A stretch of DNA of 64,000 nucleotides from JAXMHQ01 sp046346665 (GTDB lineage: Bacteria; Verrucomicrobiota; Verrucomicrobiia; Limisphaerales; JAXMHQ01): NCBI GenBank assembly GCA_046346665.1, contig JAXMHQ010000026.1, positions 14,848 through 78,847 on the forward strand, in the 5' to 3' direction. Shown piece after piece: positions 18,445 through 29,049 of the stretch (its first letter is position 1; every line of letters begins with the position of its first letter). The notes beneath the pieces were generated by a model. That model had not been told where the DNA came from and made no database searches. It saw only the letters and a program-made list of their open reading frames with translations. Both the position numbers and the translations under genes were made by a program.

Positions 18445-18954
18445 ATGCTCTGTTGCATTTGCAAGGAACGCGAAGCCACTGTGCATTTGACCCAGATTGC
18501 CGGGGACAAAATGCAGAAGGTGGACCTGTGCGAGGAATGCGCCAAGACGAAGGGCGTGAATGATCCCACGGGATTCTCGCTCGCGGACCTGCTGCTCGGC
18601 CTTGGCGCGTCCCAGGAAATGGCGCAATCGTCCACCGGCCAGGAATTGAAATGCCCGCGGTGCGGGTTCACGCAGGCGGATTTCAAGAAGGCCGGACGGC
18701 TCGGCTGCCCGGAATGTTACAAGACGTTCAGCGAAGGTTTGGAGTCCCTCCTGAAATCCATGCACAAGGGCACGCGCCACGTCGGCAAAGTCCCCGAAGC
18801 CCTTCGCCAGACCCGCGAACTTTCCGACCGGCTCCTGATGCTTCACAAGAAACTCGCCATCGCCATCGAGCAGGAGGACTTCGAACAGGCCGCCCAGTTG
18901 CGCGATGAAATCAAAAAGCGCACCGCCGAGCTGAACCGCATTCCGGCCTCCTGA
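18445..18954 (+). CDS. mcsA: McsA-like zinc-finger activator of protein arginine kinase
   Basis: 169 residues. Three CxxC pairs (Cys3/Cys6, Cys29/Cys32, Cys70/Cys73) and a fourth at Cys88/Cys91 form two zinc sites. The C-terminus is a UVR helix pair (KKLAIAIEQEDFEQAAQLRD). McsA binds and activates the arginine kinase McsB and was defined in Bacillus. It is followed after five bases by mcsB and then clpC, so the product is assigned by domain and by context together. Confidence 0.92.
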   Translation: MLCCICKEREATVHLTQIAGDKMQKVDLCEECAKTKGVNDPTGFSLADLLLGLGASQEMAQSSTGQELKCPRCGFTQADFKKAGRLGCPECYKTFSEGLESLLKSMHKGTRHVGKVPEALRQTRELSDRLLMLHKKLAIAIEQEDFEQAAQLRDEIKKRTAELNRIPAS

Positions 18955-18959
18955 TTGCC

Positions 18960-20072
18960 ATGGATATCCACGAGTTTCTCATTCCGCCGGCCGAATCCGC
19001 CCGACGCAAGGGGCCGCATGACCGCATCGTCATGTCCAGCCGCGTGCGACTTGCCCGCAACATCCACGACGCCGCGTTTCCCGGCTGGGCCAAGAAACCC
19101 GAACGCATCCGCGTGCTCGACACGATCCGGCCCGCGGTCGAGACGTTGCCGGAAATGACCGATGCGTTTTCGCAGTCGATGGACAATCTGACCGCGCTCG
19201 ACAAGCAGATCCTGGTGGAACGCCACCTGATCAGCCGCGAGCACGCCGCCAAGAGCGCGGGGAGCGGATTGGTTTTGAATCGGGATGAAACGCTCTGCGT
19301 GATGATCAACGAAGAGGATCACATGCGGATGCAGGCATTGCGGCCGGGATTGCAGCTCCGTCAAGCCTGGCTGGCCATCGACCGCGTGGATTCCCAGCTC
19401 GAAAAGCGGTTGAATTACGCTTTCAACTCCGATCTGGGTTACCTGACCGCCTGCCCGACGAATATTGGCACCGGAATCCGGGTCAGTGCCATGCTGCATC
19501 TGCCCGGTTTGGTCCTCGCCGAACAGATCAATCCTATCATTCAATCCGTCAATAAATTGGGCCTGGCCGTCCGCGGTTTATACGGTGAAGGAACGGAAGC
19601 GCTCGGCAATGTTTTCCAGGTGTCGAACCAAATGACCCTTGGTGAATCCGAAAGTGCTATTGTCGAACGACTTGAGAAGGTTTTGGCCCAGATCATTGAG
19701 CATGAGGAAAATGCCCGGGCCACTTTGCTGGAGAAGAAAGCAAAGATGGTTTACAACCACATTGGCCGGGCTTATGGGATTTTGGCGAATGCGCACAGTA
19801 TTTCGTCGAAAGAGACCATGAATTTGCTGTCCCTGATGCGGTTGGGGGTGGATATGGCGCTTTTTCCGGGTGTGGACCGGTCATTGGTGGACGAGTTGTT
19901 CGTTTTGACACAGCCCGCGCATTTGCAGAAGCAGCATTCTGAGAAACTGTCGGCCGAGGAACGCGATCTGCTTCGTGCAGACATGGTTCGGGAACGGTTG
20001 AAACAGGTGAGCCGCCCCGTATCCAAGCCGACCCCTCCTACTGCAACGGGAGTGGACAAGCAGGAGAAGTGA
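18960..20072 (+). CDS. mcsB: Protein arginine kinase
   Basis: 370 residues, a phosphagen-kinase relative that phosphorylates arginines on proteins to mark them for ClpC-ClpP. Visible motifs: [13 protein letters not shown] at about 23, [29 protein letters not shown] with the active-site Cys, and [13 protein letters not shown]. The family's catalytic core looks complete. The C-terminal ~25 residues are a Pro/Thr/Lys tail. It starts five bases after the mcsA stop. The cluster lacks the repressor gene ctsR that leads the Bacillus operon. Confidence 0.95.
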   Translation: MDIHEFLIPPAESARRKGPHDRIVMSSRVRLARNIHDAAFPGWAKKPERIRVLDTIRPAVETLPEMTDAFSQSMDNLTALDKQILVERHLISREHAAKSAGSGLVLNRDETLCVMINEEDHMRMQALRPGLQLRQAWLAIDRVDSQLEKRLNYAFNSDLGYLTACPTNIGTGIRVSAMLHLPGLVLAEQINPIIQSVNKLGLAVRGLYGEGTEALGNVFQVSNQMTLGESESAIVERLEKVLAQIIEHEENARATLLEKKAKMVYNHIGRAYGILANAHSISSKETMNLLSLMRLGVDMALFPGVDRSLVDELFVLTQPAHLQKQHSEKLSAEERDLLRADMVRERLKQVSRPVSKPTPPTATGVDKQEK

Positions 20073-20094
20073 TTGCATTGTTGATGCAGAACGT

Positions 20095-22596
<2,502 letters not shown>

Positions 22597-22597
22597 G

Positions 22598-22692
22598 AAT
22601 GGAGTATTGGAGTGGTGGAGCGCTGGAGTGATGGATTTCAGCGCGAAACCTCTTTTCCAATACTCCAGCACTCCACGACTCCATCACTCCGC
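22598..22692. repeat. Hairpin of degenerate TGGAGTAT/TGGAGTG words
   Basis: The left arm is GGAGTATTGGAGTGGTGG and similar; the right arm is CCAATACTCCAGCACTCC and similar, around a GCGCGAAACC loop. It begins two bases after the clpC stop and may function as a transcript-end hairpin. Same word family as 49303-49382. Confidence 0.8.
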
Positions 22693-22785
22693 TACGCCGC
22701 CTTGGCGTGACGCAATATTGTCGTTTATTTTGAACAAAACACCCGCTTGAACCATCATACCGCTACGGGTAGACCTATCGAACCT

Positions 22786-23109
22786 ATGAAAAGAACCGCA
22801 TCCATATTGGTTATGGCCGGGCTCCTGATGGCGTCCCTGTCGGCGTTTGCCGCGGACAAGGAAATCACCATCACCGGAGAAGGCAAATGCGCCAAGTGCG
22901 CGTTGAAGGAATCGGACAAGTGCCAGAACGTCATCCAGACGACCGAGAACGGCAAGAAGGTGACCTATTACCTGGTGCAAAACCAGGTGAGCAAGGACTT
23001 CCATGAAAACCTGTGCAAGGAATCCGAGAAGGTCACAGCGACTGGCACCGTGAAGGAAGAACACGGCAAAATGATGCTGACCGCCTCCAAGATCGAAGCG
23101 GCCAAGTAA
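22786..23109 (+). CDS. Small periplasmic Cys-containing protein
   Basis: 107 residues from ATG 22786, chosen because MKRTASILVMAGLLMASLSA is a clean signal peptide; an ATG at 22747 would place 13 hydrophilic residues before it. The mature part has a CAKCALKESDKC cysteine pattern and about 80 residues with a YYLVQNQ stretch; it resembles OB-fold-like small exported proteins found in Verrucomicrobiota and Planctomycetota. Function unknown; metal or heme binding by the cysteines is only a guess. It is followed by a clear terminator. Confidence 0.75.
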   Translation: MKRTASILVMAGLLMASLSAFAADKEITITGEGKCAKCALKESDKCQNVIQTTENGKKVTYYLVQNQVSKDFHENLCKESEKVTATGTVKEEHGKMMLTASKIEAAK

Positions 23110-23130
23110 CCCTCCAATTCGAATCACTCC

Positions 23131-23163
23131 ACCCGCGGTCCTTCAAGGCCGCGGGTTTTTTTC
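23131..23163 (+). terminator. Rho-independent terminator
   Basis: ACCCGCGG pairs with CCGCGGGT over a short loop and is followed by seven T residues (23156-23162). It ends the small periplasmic gene. Confidence 0.88.
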
Positions 23164-23181
23164 TGCAGCCCCAGTTTTCCT

Positions 23182-23207
23182 GTAGCCGCGATCGTCGGAT
23201 CGCGGAG
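23182..23207. repeat. Single REP-like unit, copy 4
   Basis: GTAGCCGCGATCGTCGGATC followed by GCGG is one hairpin unit of the 483-557 family. It lies 12 bases beyond the 3' end of the DMT transporter gene, after the terminator of the preceding gene. Confidence 0.65.
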
Positions 23208-23218
23208 CCGCTTCCACC

Positions 23219-24109
23219 TCAATCCGTCTTCTTCGTTCCGCTGTCCTGTCTTCCCGACAATCCCAGCACCAATCCCGCCAGGATGATGGCGCTCCCGGCG
23301 ATCTGGGGCAGCCGGATGGGTTCGCCGAGCCAGAGGCGCGCGGTGGCGACGCCGAAGATGGCCTGTGAGAAGACCGTCAACGCGGCGAGGTTGACCGGGC
23401 AGCGCCGGATGACGCGGAACCAGAACCCGTAACCGATCGTGGTGCACACGAGGGCGAGCACGCCCGCGAGCAGCCATTGGCGGGTGGACAGGCTCGCGGC
23501 CCCCGAGGTCGTGGCCGGCCCGTCGATCATCAGGTTCGCCGCGGTCCCGGCGAGCAGTGAAACGGCCAGCATTTTCAAGATCCCGACGCGCGCGATCAGC
23601 GGTTTGCCCATCACGGAATAGGCCGCTTCGCAGCCGAACGAAACCAGCAGCAGGAGGCTGGCGGCGGGCCCGATCCATTCGAGCCGCTGGCTGCCGAGTC
23701 CGCTGATGACCGCGACGCCGGTCATGCCCAGCGCGAATCCCGCGAGCATCCGGCGGCCCAGGGTTTCCTTCAGAAACAGCGCTGCCGCCACGGAAGTCAC
23801 CAGCGGTTCCACGCCCATCAGCAGGGACGAGTGCGTGGCGGTGCCCAGCGCGTTGCCCCAGACCTGCAGCCTCTGCCCGAGCGTGAACAGCGCCAGGCCC
23901 ATCAGGATGGTCCGGACCAGGTCCCACCCGCGGGGCGCGGCGCCCGGCAGCAGCGGCCAGAATGGCAGCAACGACAACCCGGCGAGGCCGAATCGCAGCG
24001 TCACAATGCCGCCCACGCCGAGGTTCGGTTCGAGCAGCTTGTAAATCGAATACGATGCCGCCCAGAACGCGTGCAGCACCAGCAGCAGCAGCAGGTCGCG
24101 CGTTCTCAA
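23219..24109 (-). CDS. DMT (EamA) family transporter
   Basis: 296 residues from a TTG at 24109, which overlaps the stop of the upstream hisA-like gene by four bases; a longer upstream frame is only the antisense-free shadow of hisA. Ten hydrophobic helices in two EamA repeats (VLHAFWAASYSIYKL at the start, ATHSSLLMGVEPLVTSVAAA at the middle). The drug/metabolite transporter superfamily exports amino acids, nucleotides or drugs; the substrate is unknown. It is the second gene of a two-gene run with hisA. Confidence 0.85.
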   Translation of the reverse strand: MRTRDLLLLLVLHAFWAASYSIYKLLEPNLGVGGIVTLRFGLAGLSLLPFWPLLPGAAPRGWDLVRTILMGLALFTLGQRLQVWGNALGTATHSSLLMGVEPLVTSVAAALFLKETLGRRMLAGFALGMTGVAVISGLGSQRLEWIGPAASLLLLVSFGCEAAYSVMGKPLIARVGILKMLAVSLLAGTAANLMIDGPATTSGAASLSTRQWLLAGVLALVCTTIGYGFWFRVIRRCPVNLAALTVFSQAIFGVATARLWLGEPIRLPQIAGSAIILAGLVLGLSGRQDSGTKKTD

Positions 24110-24876
24110 TTCGCCTTCCGATCGCGTCGATTGAACTCCACGGCGTCCTCGTAGCGCACCCCGGTGCCGCCAAAAATGTCCAGGGCCGATCCGATCGTCA
24201 GATCCACGCGCCCGCCTCCGATTCGGGTGACTTCCTCCAGGTCGGCCAGCGATCGCGCTCCGCCGGCGTACGTGGCGGGAATCGGCGACCAGCGCCCCAG
24301 CCGCTCCACCAGTTCCGAATCGATCCCCCGGCACAACCCCTCCACATCCACCGCGTGAACAAGAAATTCCGCGCAATGTCCGGCGAGAGATTCGAGTGTG
24401 GATTGCTGGACGGCCAGCGACGTGAATTTCTGCCAGCGATCCGTCACCACCCAGTATTCCCCGGCGCGCTTGCGGCAGCTCAGGTCCAGCACCAGCCGAT
24501 CGCGTCCAGCGCGCCGCACCAGTTCCGCCAGCCGGTCCTCGTCGAGCCGTCCCTCCCGGAAAACCCACGACGTGACAATCACGTGCGACGCGCCGGCTTC
24601 CAGCCACGACGCGGCGTTATCGGCCGTGACGCCCCCGCCCAGTTGCAGTCCGCCTGGAAACGCCTTCAAGGCCGAGCGAGCCTCCGCTTCATTGCCCGGC
24701 CCGAGCTGGATGACGTGTCCGCCGGACAAGTTGTCGCGCCGGTACAAATCCGCAAACCACGCGGCCGGGCGGTCCGAGACGAAATTCGTGCGCAGCCCGC
24801 CGGCGCCGGAGTCCAACGTGCCGCCGACGATTTGTTTTACCCTGCCTTCATGCAGATCGATGCACGGTCGGAACAT
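24106..24876 (-). CDS. hisA: HisA-type ProFAR isomerase, eukaryotic-like subtype
   Basis: 256 residues, a TIM barrel. The opening FRPCIDLHEGRVKQIVGGTL matches the fungal and plant HIS6-type isomerase more than bacterial HisA. Phosphate loops: QLGGGVTADNA, VIVTSWVF and ATYAGGARSL. It would isomerise ProFAR to PRFAR in histidine synthesis. The gene stands apart from other his genes and is translationally coupled to a DMT transporter. The short distinct insertions (for example around EYWVVTDRWQ) also fit the eukaryotic type. Confidence in the reaction is high. Confidence 0.88.
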   Translation of the reverse strand: MFRPCIDLHEGRVKQIVGGTLDSGAGGLRTNFVSDRPAAWFADLYRRDNLSGGHVIQLGPGNEAEARSALKAFPGGLQLGGGVTADNAASWLEAGASHVIVTSWVFREGRLDEDRLAELVRRAGRDRLVLDLSCRKRAGEYWVVTDRWQKFTSLAVQQSTLESLAGHCAEFLVHAVDVEGLCRGIDSELVERLGRWSPIPATYAGGARSLADLEEVTRIGGGRVDLTIGSALDIFGGTGVRYEDAVEFNRRDRKAN

Positions 24877-25043
24877 GCCGACAGGCTAGAACCCGCGCCG
24901 GGAATAGGCAAGGGAAGGTGAAACCGCGGCTGAACGCAAACGGACGGGAAAGGCAAAGGTTCTCCAGACTCTTTGCGGGGGCTCCTTCGACCCCAAAAGT
25001 CACGTAAAGTGTTTAAAGAAACTGCTCCCACGCAGGTTTTCTG

Positions 25044-25072
25044 TTGACTTTGCTAATGACCTGGTTCTTAAT
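25044..25072 (+). promoter_or_regulatory. Candidate promoter of the PEP-CTERM gene
   Basis: TTGACT at 25044-25049 and CTTAAT at 25067-25072 are spaced by 17 bases, about 70 bases before the ATG at 25143. Resemblance to a sigma70 promoter only. Confidence 0.35.
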
Positions 25073-25142
25073 CCAAACATCTCGCGGGCGAACCAAAGCG
25101 AGACTGGAATCCGGGCTGGCGGCATCCACCCGGGAAGTTTTT

Positions 25143-25739
25143 ATGAAGTGCCATTCCATTCTTCTGGCTGTTGCAGTTTCCCTTACTGCGTCCACCACTT
25201 TTGGCGATATCATCGGCGTGACGGCCGCAGCGGATGGCGACGGCGCCATCAGCTGCCCGGATTATAACTGGGGCGCGACGACCTCCATCGGCCTTTACGG
25301 CGACCAGAGCGGAGCCATCGCCCACATTTTGGGTACCATCACCACCGACACGGAACTGGATCCGACGCTGACGATTGCGAACTCGATCGACAACGACACC
25401 GGGTTTGACTGGGCGGGATACCAGGTGAACGTGAAAATGAACAAGACGTTCACGCTCGGGAGTGTCCAGGTGACGAATCCCGGGGATTGGACCGTGCTCA
25501 GCGTCACCCAACCGGTCCTGGTTGGCAGCGACTGGATCGGGAGCATCGTTTACACGGGCGGAACTCCGGTGACCTGGAATCCGGCCGGCAGCATTGATTT
25601 CTCGTTCAGTATGACGTTCCTCGGTTCTGCGCAATGGTGCGAGGAACTGGTGCCGATCGCGGTGCCCGAACCCGGGACGGCTTCATTGCTGGTGCTTGGC
25701 GCGCTGGCGCTCGCCGGCCGCCGCCTGGTGCGCCGCTGA
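25143..25739 (+). CDS. PEP-CTERM sorted secreted protein
   Basis: 198 residues. Signal peptide MKCHSILLAVAVSLTAS; a beta-rich middle (repeated Thr/Val/Gly strands); and a C-terminal tag VPEPGTASLLVLGALALAG followed by RRLVRR, the PEP motif, hydrophobic helix and basic tail recognised by exosortase. The protein is expected at the cell surface or in exopolysaccharide. No homologous function is visible. Transcribed alone, with its own terminator. Confidence 0.85.
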   Translation: MKCHSILLAVAVSLTASTTFGDIIGVTAAADGDGAISCPDYNWGATTSIGLYGDQSGAIAHILGTITTDTELDPTLTIANSIDNDTGFDWAGYQVNVKMNKTFTLGSVQVTNPGDWTVLSVTQPVLVGSDWIGSIVYTGGTPVTWNPAGSIDFSFSMTFLGSAQWCEELVPIAVPEPGTASLLVLGALALAGRRLVRR

Positions 25740-25762
25740 TTGTTCGCAAGTTTTCCCGAAAG

Positions 25763-25789
25763 CCCGCAGCCCCTCGCTGCGGGTTTTTT
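25763..25789 (+). terminator. Rho-independent terminator
   Basis: CCCGCAGC pairs with GCTGCGGG over CCCTC and is followed by six T residues. It ends the PEP-CTERM gene. Confidence 0.9.
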
Positions 25790-25797
25790 GTTCACTG

Positions 25798-25866
25798 GGA
25801 GGGCCGGCGTCCCCAGCGGCCCAATTCGGATGCAAAATGGGGACGCCGGGGACGGCATCCCTCCCT
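25798..25866. repeat. GGGAGGGCCGGCGTCC hairpin repeat, copy 1
   Basis: GGGAGGGCCGGCGTCCCC and its distant inverse (GGGGACGCC..GGGGACGGC..TCCCTCCC) bracket a 30-base loop. The same element, differing mostly in the loop, is at 33575-33638. It lies between the PEP-CTERM terminator and thiG. Confidence 0.82.
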
Positions 25867-25905
25867 TAGCTCGACAAATTCCGCCCGCGGCCTAGACTAC
25901 ACCGG

Positions 25906-26694
25906 ATGTCGATCGCACCTCAGCCACTGGTCATTGCCGGGCGCCGGTTTGAGTCCCGCCTGATTCTCGGGACCGGGAAATTTTCGTCGCCGGAAGCCAT
26001 GCGTGACGCGCTGGCCGCGAGCGGGACGGGCATGGTCACCGTGGCTTTGCGCCGGGCGGACCTGACCGGCACGAAGGATCCTTTTGCCAACATCCTGGAA
26101 TTCATCGACGCAGCGAAATACCTGCTCCTGCCGAACACCAGCGGCGCGATGAACGCCGAGGAAGCGGTGCGCCTTGCCCGGCTCGCCGCCGCCGCCGGCC
26201 TGCCGAAGTGGGTCAAACTGGAAATCCATCCCGATCCGCGCTACCTGCTGCCGGATCCCATCGAAACTTTCAAGGCGACGGAACTTCTGGTGAAGGAGGG
26301 GTTCACGGTGCTGCCCTACATCAACGCCGACCCTGTCCTGGCCAAGCGCCTGCAGGAAGCGGGCGCGGCCACCGTCATGCCGCTCGGCGCTCCCATCGGT
26401 TCCAACCGCGGCATTCAGACCCGCGACCAGATCCGCATTATCATCGAGCAGGCGACGGTCCCCGTGGTGGTGGATGCCGGGCTCGGCGCGCCCAGCCATG
26501 CCGCCGAGGCGATGGAGCTCGGGGCCGACGCGGTCCTGGTCAACACGGCCATCGCCGTCTCGCCCGATCCGAACCGGATGGCCACGGCTTTCCGCATGGC
26601 GGTGGAGGCGGGCCGGGCCGCATTTGAATCCGGCCTGGCCGCGCAACTTTCCACGGCCAGCCCCACCAGCCCGCTGACCGCATTTCTGGACTGA
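25906..26694 (+). CDS. thiG: Thiazole synthase
   Basis: 262 residues. ThiG forms the thiazole phosphate of thiamine from DXP, dehydroglycine and ThiS-thiocarboxylate. The Schiff-base lysine is Lys104 in [10 protein letters not shown]; the phosphate loops GAPIGSNRG and [12 protein letters not shown] are intact. Length and order are normal. ThiS, ThiF and ThiH/ThiO are not adjacent; thiE is 10 kb away. It is followed after two bases by the hldA gene, so the thi gene heads a mixed operon. Confidence 0.95.
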   Translation: MSIAPQPLVIAGRRFESRLILGTGKFSSPEAMRDALAASGTGMVTVALRRADLTGTKDPFANILEFIDAAKYLLLPNTSGAMNAEEAVRLARLAAAAGLPKWVKLEIHPDPRYLLPDPIETFKATELLVKEGFTVLPYINADPVLAKRLQEAGAATVMPLGAPIGSNRGIQTRDQIRIIIEQATVPVVVDAGLGAPSHAAEAMELGADAVLVNTAIAVSPDPNRMATAFRMAVEAGRAAFESGLAAQLSTASPTSPLTAFLD

Positions 26695-26696
26695 CT

Positions 26697-27710
26697 ATGA
26701 AACCCGCAAGCATGTCCCTGGACCGTGTTCGAAAGGTGCTGGAAGCCGCGCGCGCGGCCCGCGTCCTCGTGGTGGGCGATCTCATGCTCGACCAGTTCAT
26801 CTGGGGCAGCGTCGCGCGCATCTCGCCCGAGGCGCCCGTGCCGGTGGTGGATTTTGAACGGGAAAGTTTCATGCCGGGCGGAGCCGCCAACGTCGCCCGC
26901 AACCTGACCGCGCTGGGGGTTCAAACCGAATTGTTCGGCGTGGTGGGACAGGATTCCGCGGCGGACCAGCTCCGCTCGATTCTCAAGAGCCAGGAAATCG
27001 GCTGCAGCGGCGTGGTGTCCCACGGGAGCCGCGCCACCAGCGTCAAAACCCGCATCGTCGCCCACAAACAACAGGTGGTCCGCATCGATCGCGAAACCCG
27101 GGACACCCTCGCCGGGCCGCTCCGCGAACGGCTGTCCGCGCTGCTCAAATCCGCCCTCGCCCGCGCCGACGCGGTCGTGGTCGGTGATTACGGCAAAGGC
27201 GTCGTCACGCAGTCGCTGCTGGACGAACTCAAGGCCGAGTGCCGCCGCCGCGGTGTCTGGCTGAGCCTCGATCCCAAGCCGGTCCACCGGCTCGATCTGA
27301 CCGGGCTCTCGCTGATCACGCCGAACCGCAAGGAGGCCTTCGAGCTCGCCGGGCTTCCCGACGAGACGCGCACTTCCGATCCGCTGGCCGATGCCGGCCT
27401 GCTCCGGACGGCGGACCGGCTGCTGACCGATCTGAAGCCCGCCATGCTGCTGATCACGCTGGGTGAATCCGGCATGCTGCTTTGCCGGCGCGGACAGGCG
27501 CCCTACCATATTCCGACCGTCGCGCAGGAGGTCTTCGACGTCTCCGGCGCGGGCGACACGGTAATCGCCAGTTTCACGCTGGCCATCGCTGCGGGTGCTT
27601 CGCCGCTCGAAGCCGCCATTCTGTCCAATCACGCCGCGGGCATCGTCGTGGGCAAACTCGGCACCGCCACCGTCGCGCCCGCGGAACTCATCGCCAGCTT
27701 CAACCCGTGA
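26697..27710 (+). CDS. hldA: D-glycero-beta-D-manno-heptose 7-phosphate kinase
   Basis: 337 residues of the PfkB/ribokinase family, equal to the N-terminal kinase half of HldE (RfaE1). GDLMLDQFIWGSVARISPEA is characteristic of heptose kinases; GGAANVARNL binds the sugar; the catalytic base is Asp287 in VSGAGDT. It makes heptose 1,7-bisphosphate for the LPS core. The adenylyltransferase half is missing and must be a separate gene. It agrees with the heptosyltransferase-like gene near 62.4 kb. It starts two bases after thiG. Confidence 0.9.
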   Translation: MKPASMSLDRVRKVLEAARAARVLVVGDLMLDQFIWGSVARISPEAPVPVVDFERESFMPGGAANVARNLTALGVQTELFGVVGQDSAADQLRSILKSQEIGCSGVVSHGSRATSVKTRIVAHKQQVVRIDRETRDTLAGPLRERLSALLKSALARADAVVVGDYGKGVVTQSLLDELKAECRRRGVWLSLDPKPVHRLDLTGLSLITPNRKEAFELAGLPDETRTSDPLADAGLLRTADRLLTDLKPAMLLITLGESGMLLCRRGQAPYHIPTVAQEVFDVSGAGDTVIASFTLAIAAGASPLEAAILSNHAAGIVVGKLGTATVAPAELIASFNP

Positions 27711-27715
27711 CCGGC

Positions 27716-28483
27716 ATGGCCGAAGGCAAAATCACCGCCCAAACCATCCGGGCCATGAAATCGCGCCCGGAGAAGATCGCCGCATTGACGGCTTATGATT
27801 TTCCGATGGCCCGGCTGCTGGACGAAGCCGGTGTTCCGGTGCTGCTGGTGGGGGATTCGCTGGGCATGGTGGTCCTGGGATACCCGGACACAACGCGGGT
27901 GACGCTCGCCGACATGGAGCATCACACGGCGGCGGCCGCCCGGGCCCAGCCGCGGGCGCTGCTCGGCGCGGATCTGCCGTATCGCACCTACGAAACGCCC
28001 GCGCAGGCGCTGGACAGCGCGCGCCGGCTCACGGCGGCCGGGGCCGAATTCGTGAAAGCCGAGGGCGGCCGCGAAATCCTGCCGCAGGTCCGATCCATCA
28101 CCGGGGCCGGCATCCCGTTCATGGGCCACCTCGGCATGCTGCCGCAGCACGTGCTGGAGGAGGGCGGCTACCGGATCAAGGGCCGGGACGACGCCGGGCG
28201 GCGGGCGCTGCTCGATTCCGCCGCCGCGCTGGCGGAAGCGGGCGCCTTTGCCATCGTGCTGGAGCTGGTCACGCCGCCGGTCGCGGCCGAGATCACCCGC
28301 AGTATTCCGATTCCGACGATCGGCATCGGGTCCGGGCCGGATTGTGACGGGCAGATATTAGTCACACACGATTTGTTAGGCACATTTCCCTGGTTCACGC
28401 CGAAGTTTGTGAAGCCGCGGCTGAACGCGGCGGAGCAGATGCGGTGGGCCGTGGGCGAATGGCGCGCCGGCCTGGCGGGTTGA
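27716..28483 (+). CDS. panB: 3-methyl-2-oxobutanoate hydroxymethyltransferase
   Basis: 255 residues from ATG 27716, five bases after the hldA stop; a longer frame from 27482 is antisense-free overlap with hldA. PanB makes ketopantoate from ketoisovalerate and methylene-THF in pantothenate synthesis. Motifs: AYDFPMARLLDEAG, VLLVGDSLGMVVLGY, KAEGGREI and IGIGSGPDCDGQILV. The intact family core is visible. panC is not nearby. Confidence 0.95.
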   Translation: MAEGKITAQTIRAMKSRPEKIAALTAYDFPMARLLDEAGVPVLLVGDSLGMVVLGYPDTTRVTLADMEHHTAAAARAQPRALLGADLPYRTYETPAQALDSARRLTAAGAEFVKAEGGREILPQVRSITGAGIPFMGHLGMLPQHVLEEGGYRIKGRDDAGRRALLDSAAALAEAGAFAIVLELVTPPVAAEITRSIPIPTIGIGSGPDCDGQILVTHDLLGTFPWFTPKFVKPRLNAAEQMRWAVGEWRAGLAG

Positions 28484-28494
28484 CGGCAATTCGC

Positions 28495-28977
28495 ATGAAA
28501 CGACTCACTCATCTGAACGCTTCCGGGGAGGCCAGCATGGTGGACGTGTCCGCCAAGCCCGCCGTGCTGCGGCGCGCGATCGCCCGCGGCGAAATCCGGC
28601 TCCAGCCCGGCACGCTCCGGCGGATCCGGTCCAACGCCATCGCCAAGGGCAACGTGCTGGCGTGCGCGCGCGTGGCGGGGATCCAGGCGGCCAAGCGGAC
28701 CGGCGAACTGATCCCGCTCTGTCATCCGCTGCCGATCACGCATTGCGAAGTGCAGTTTGAGTTTCCGCGATCGGCCGACCGGATCGTGATCACGGCCTCG
28801 GCTGCGATCCGGGCATCGACAGGTGTTGAAATGGAGGCGCTGACCGCGGTCAGCGTGGCGGCCCTCTGCATTTACGACATGTGCAAGGCGGTGGACCAGA
28901 AAATGCGGATCACGGGCATCCGGCTGGTGAGGAAGGTGAAGGAAACGGTCGGGCCGGAAGGTGGATCGATGGATTGA
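28495..28977 (+). CDS. moaC: Cyclic pyranopterin monophosphate synthase
   Basis: 160 residues from ATG 28495. MoaC forms cPMP for the molybdenum cofactor. ELIPLCHPLPITH (substrate His), VEMEALTAVSVAALCIYDMCKAVD and the Lys-rich KLVKK-like end identify it. Its last codons (GlySerMetAsp and TGA) are read from the left arm of the TGGATTGATGG repeat that follows. Molybdenum-cofactor partner: a MoaB/Mog gene 2.5 kb downstream, separated by a histidine kinase. Confidence 0.95.
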   Translation: MKRLTHLNASGEASMVDVSAKPAVLRRAIARGEIRLQPGTLRRIRSNAIAKGNVLACARVAGIQAAKRTGELIPLCHPLPITHCEVQFEFPRSADRIVITASAAIRASTGVEMEALTAVSVAALCIYDMCKAVDQKMRITGIRLVRKVKETVGPEGGSMD

Positions 28978-29042
28978 TGGATTGTTGGATTACGCGCGCA
29001 AGCCTTCCCATTTATCCATTTAACCAATAATCCATTGATCCA
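28961..29042. repeat. Hairpin of degenerate TGGATTGA words
   Basis: TGGATCGATGGATTGATGG and TTGTTGGATTA form the left arm, TCCATTTAACCAATAATCC and TTGATCCA the right arm, over a GCGCGC loop. It overlaps the 3' end of moaC (stop at 28975-28977) and reaches the kinase stop. Sister of 13396-13490. Confidence 0.8.
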
Positions 29043-29049
29043 GCCCTGC

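Noticed and set aside
24110..24607. A longer 462-residue form of the DMT transporter starting at 24607
   Set aside because: The first 165 residues would come from the hisA gene in another frame; the TTG at 24109 overlapping the hisA stop fits a normal 296-residue DMT protein.
25866..25905. TPP riboswitch before thiG
   Set aside because: The gap is about 40 bases after the repeat, too short, and the CTGAGA and ACCTGA cores are absent; the same cores were not seen before thiE.
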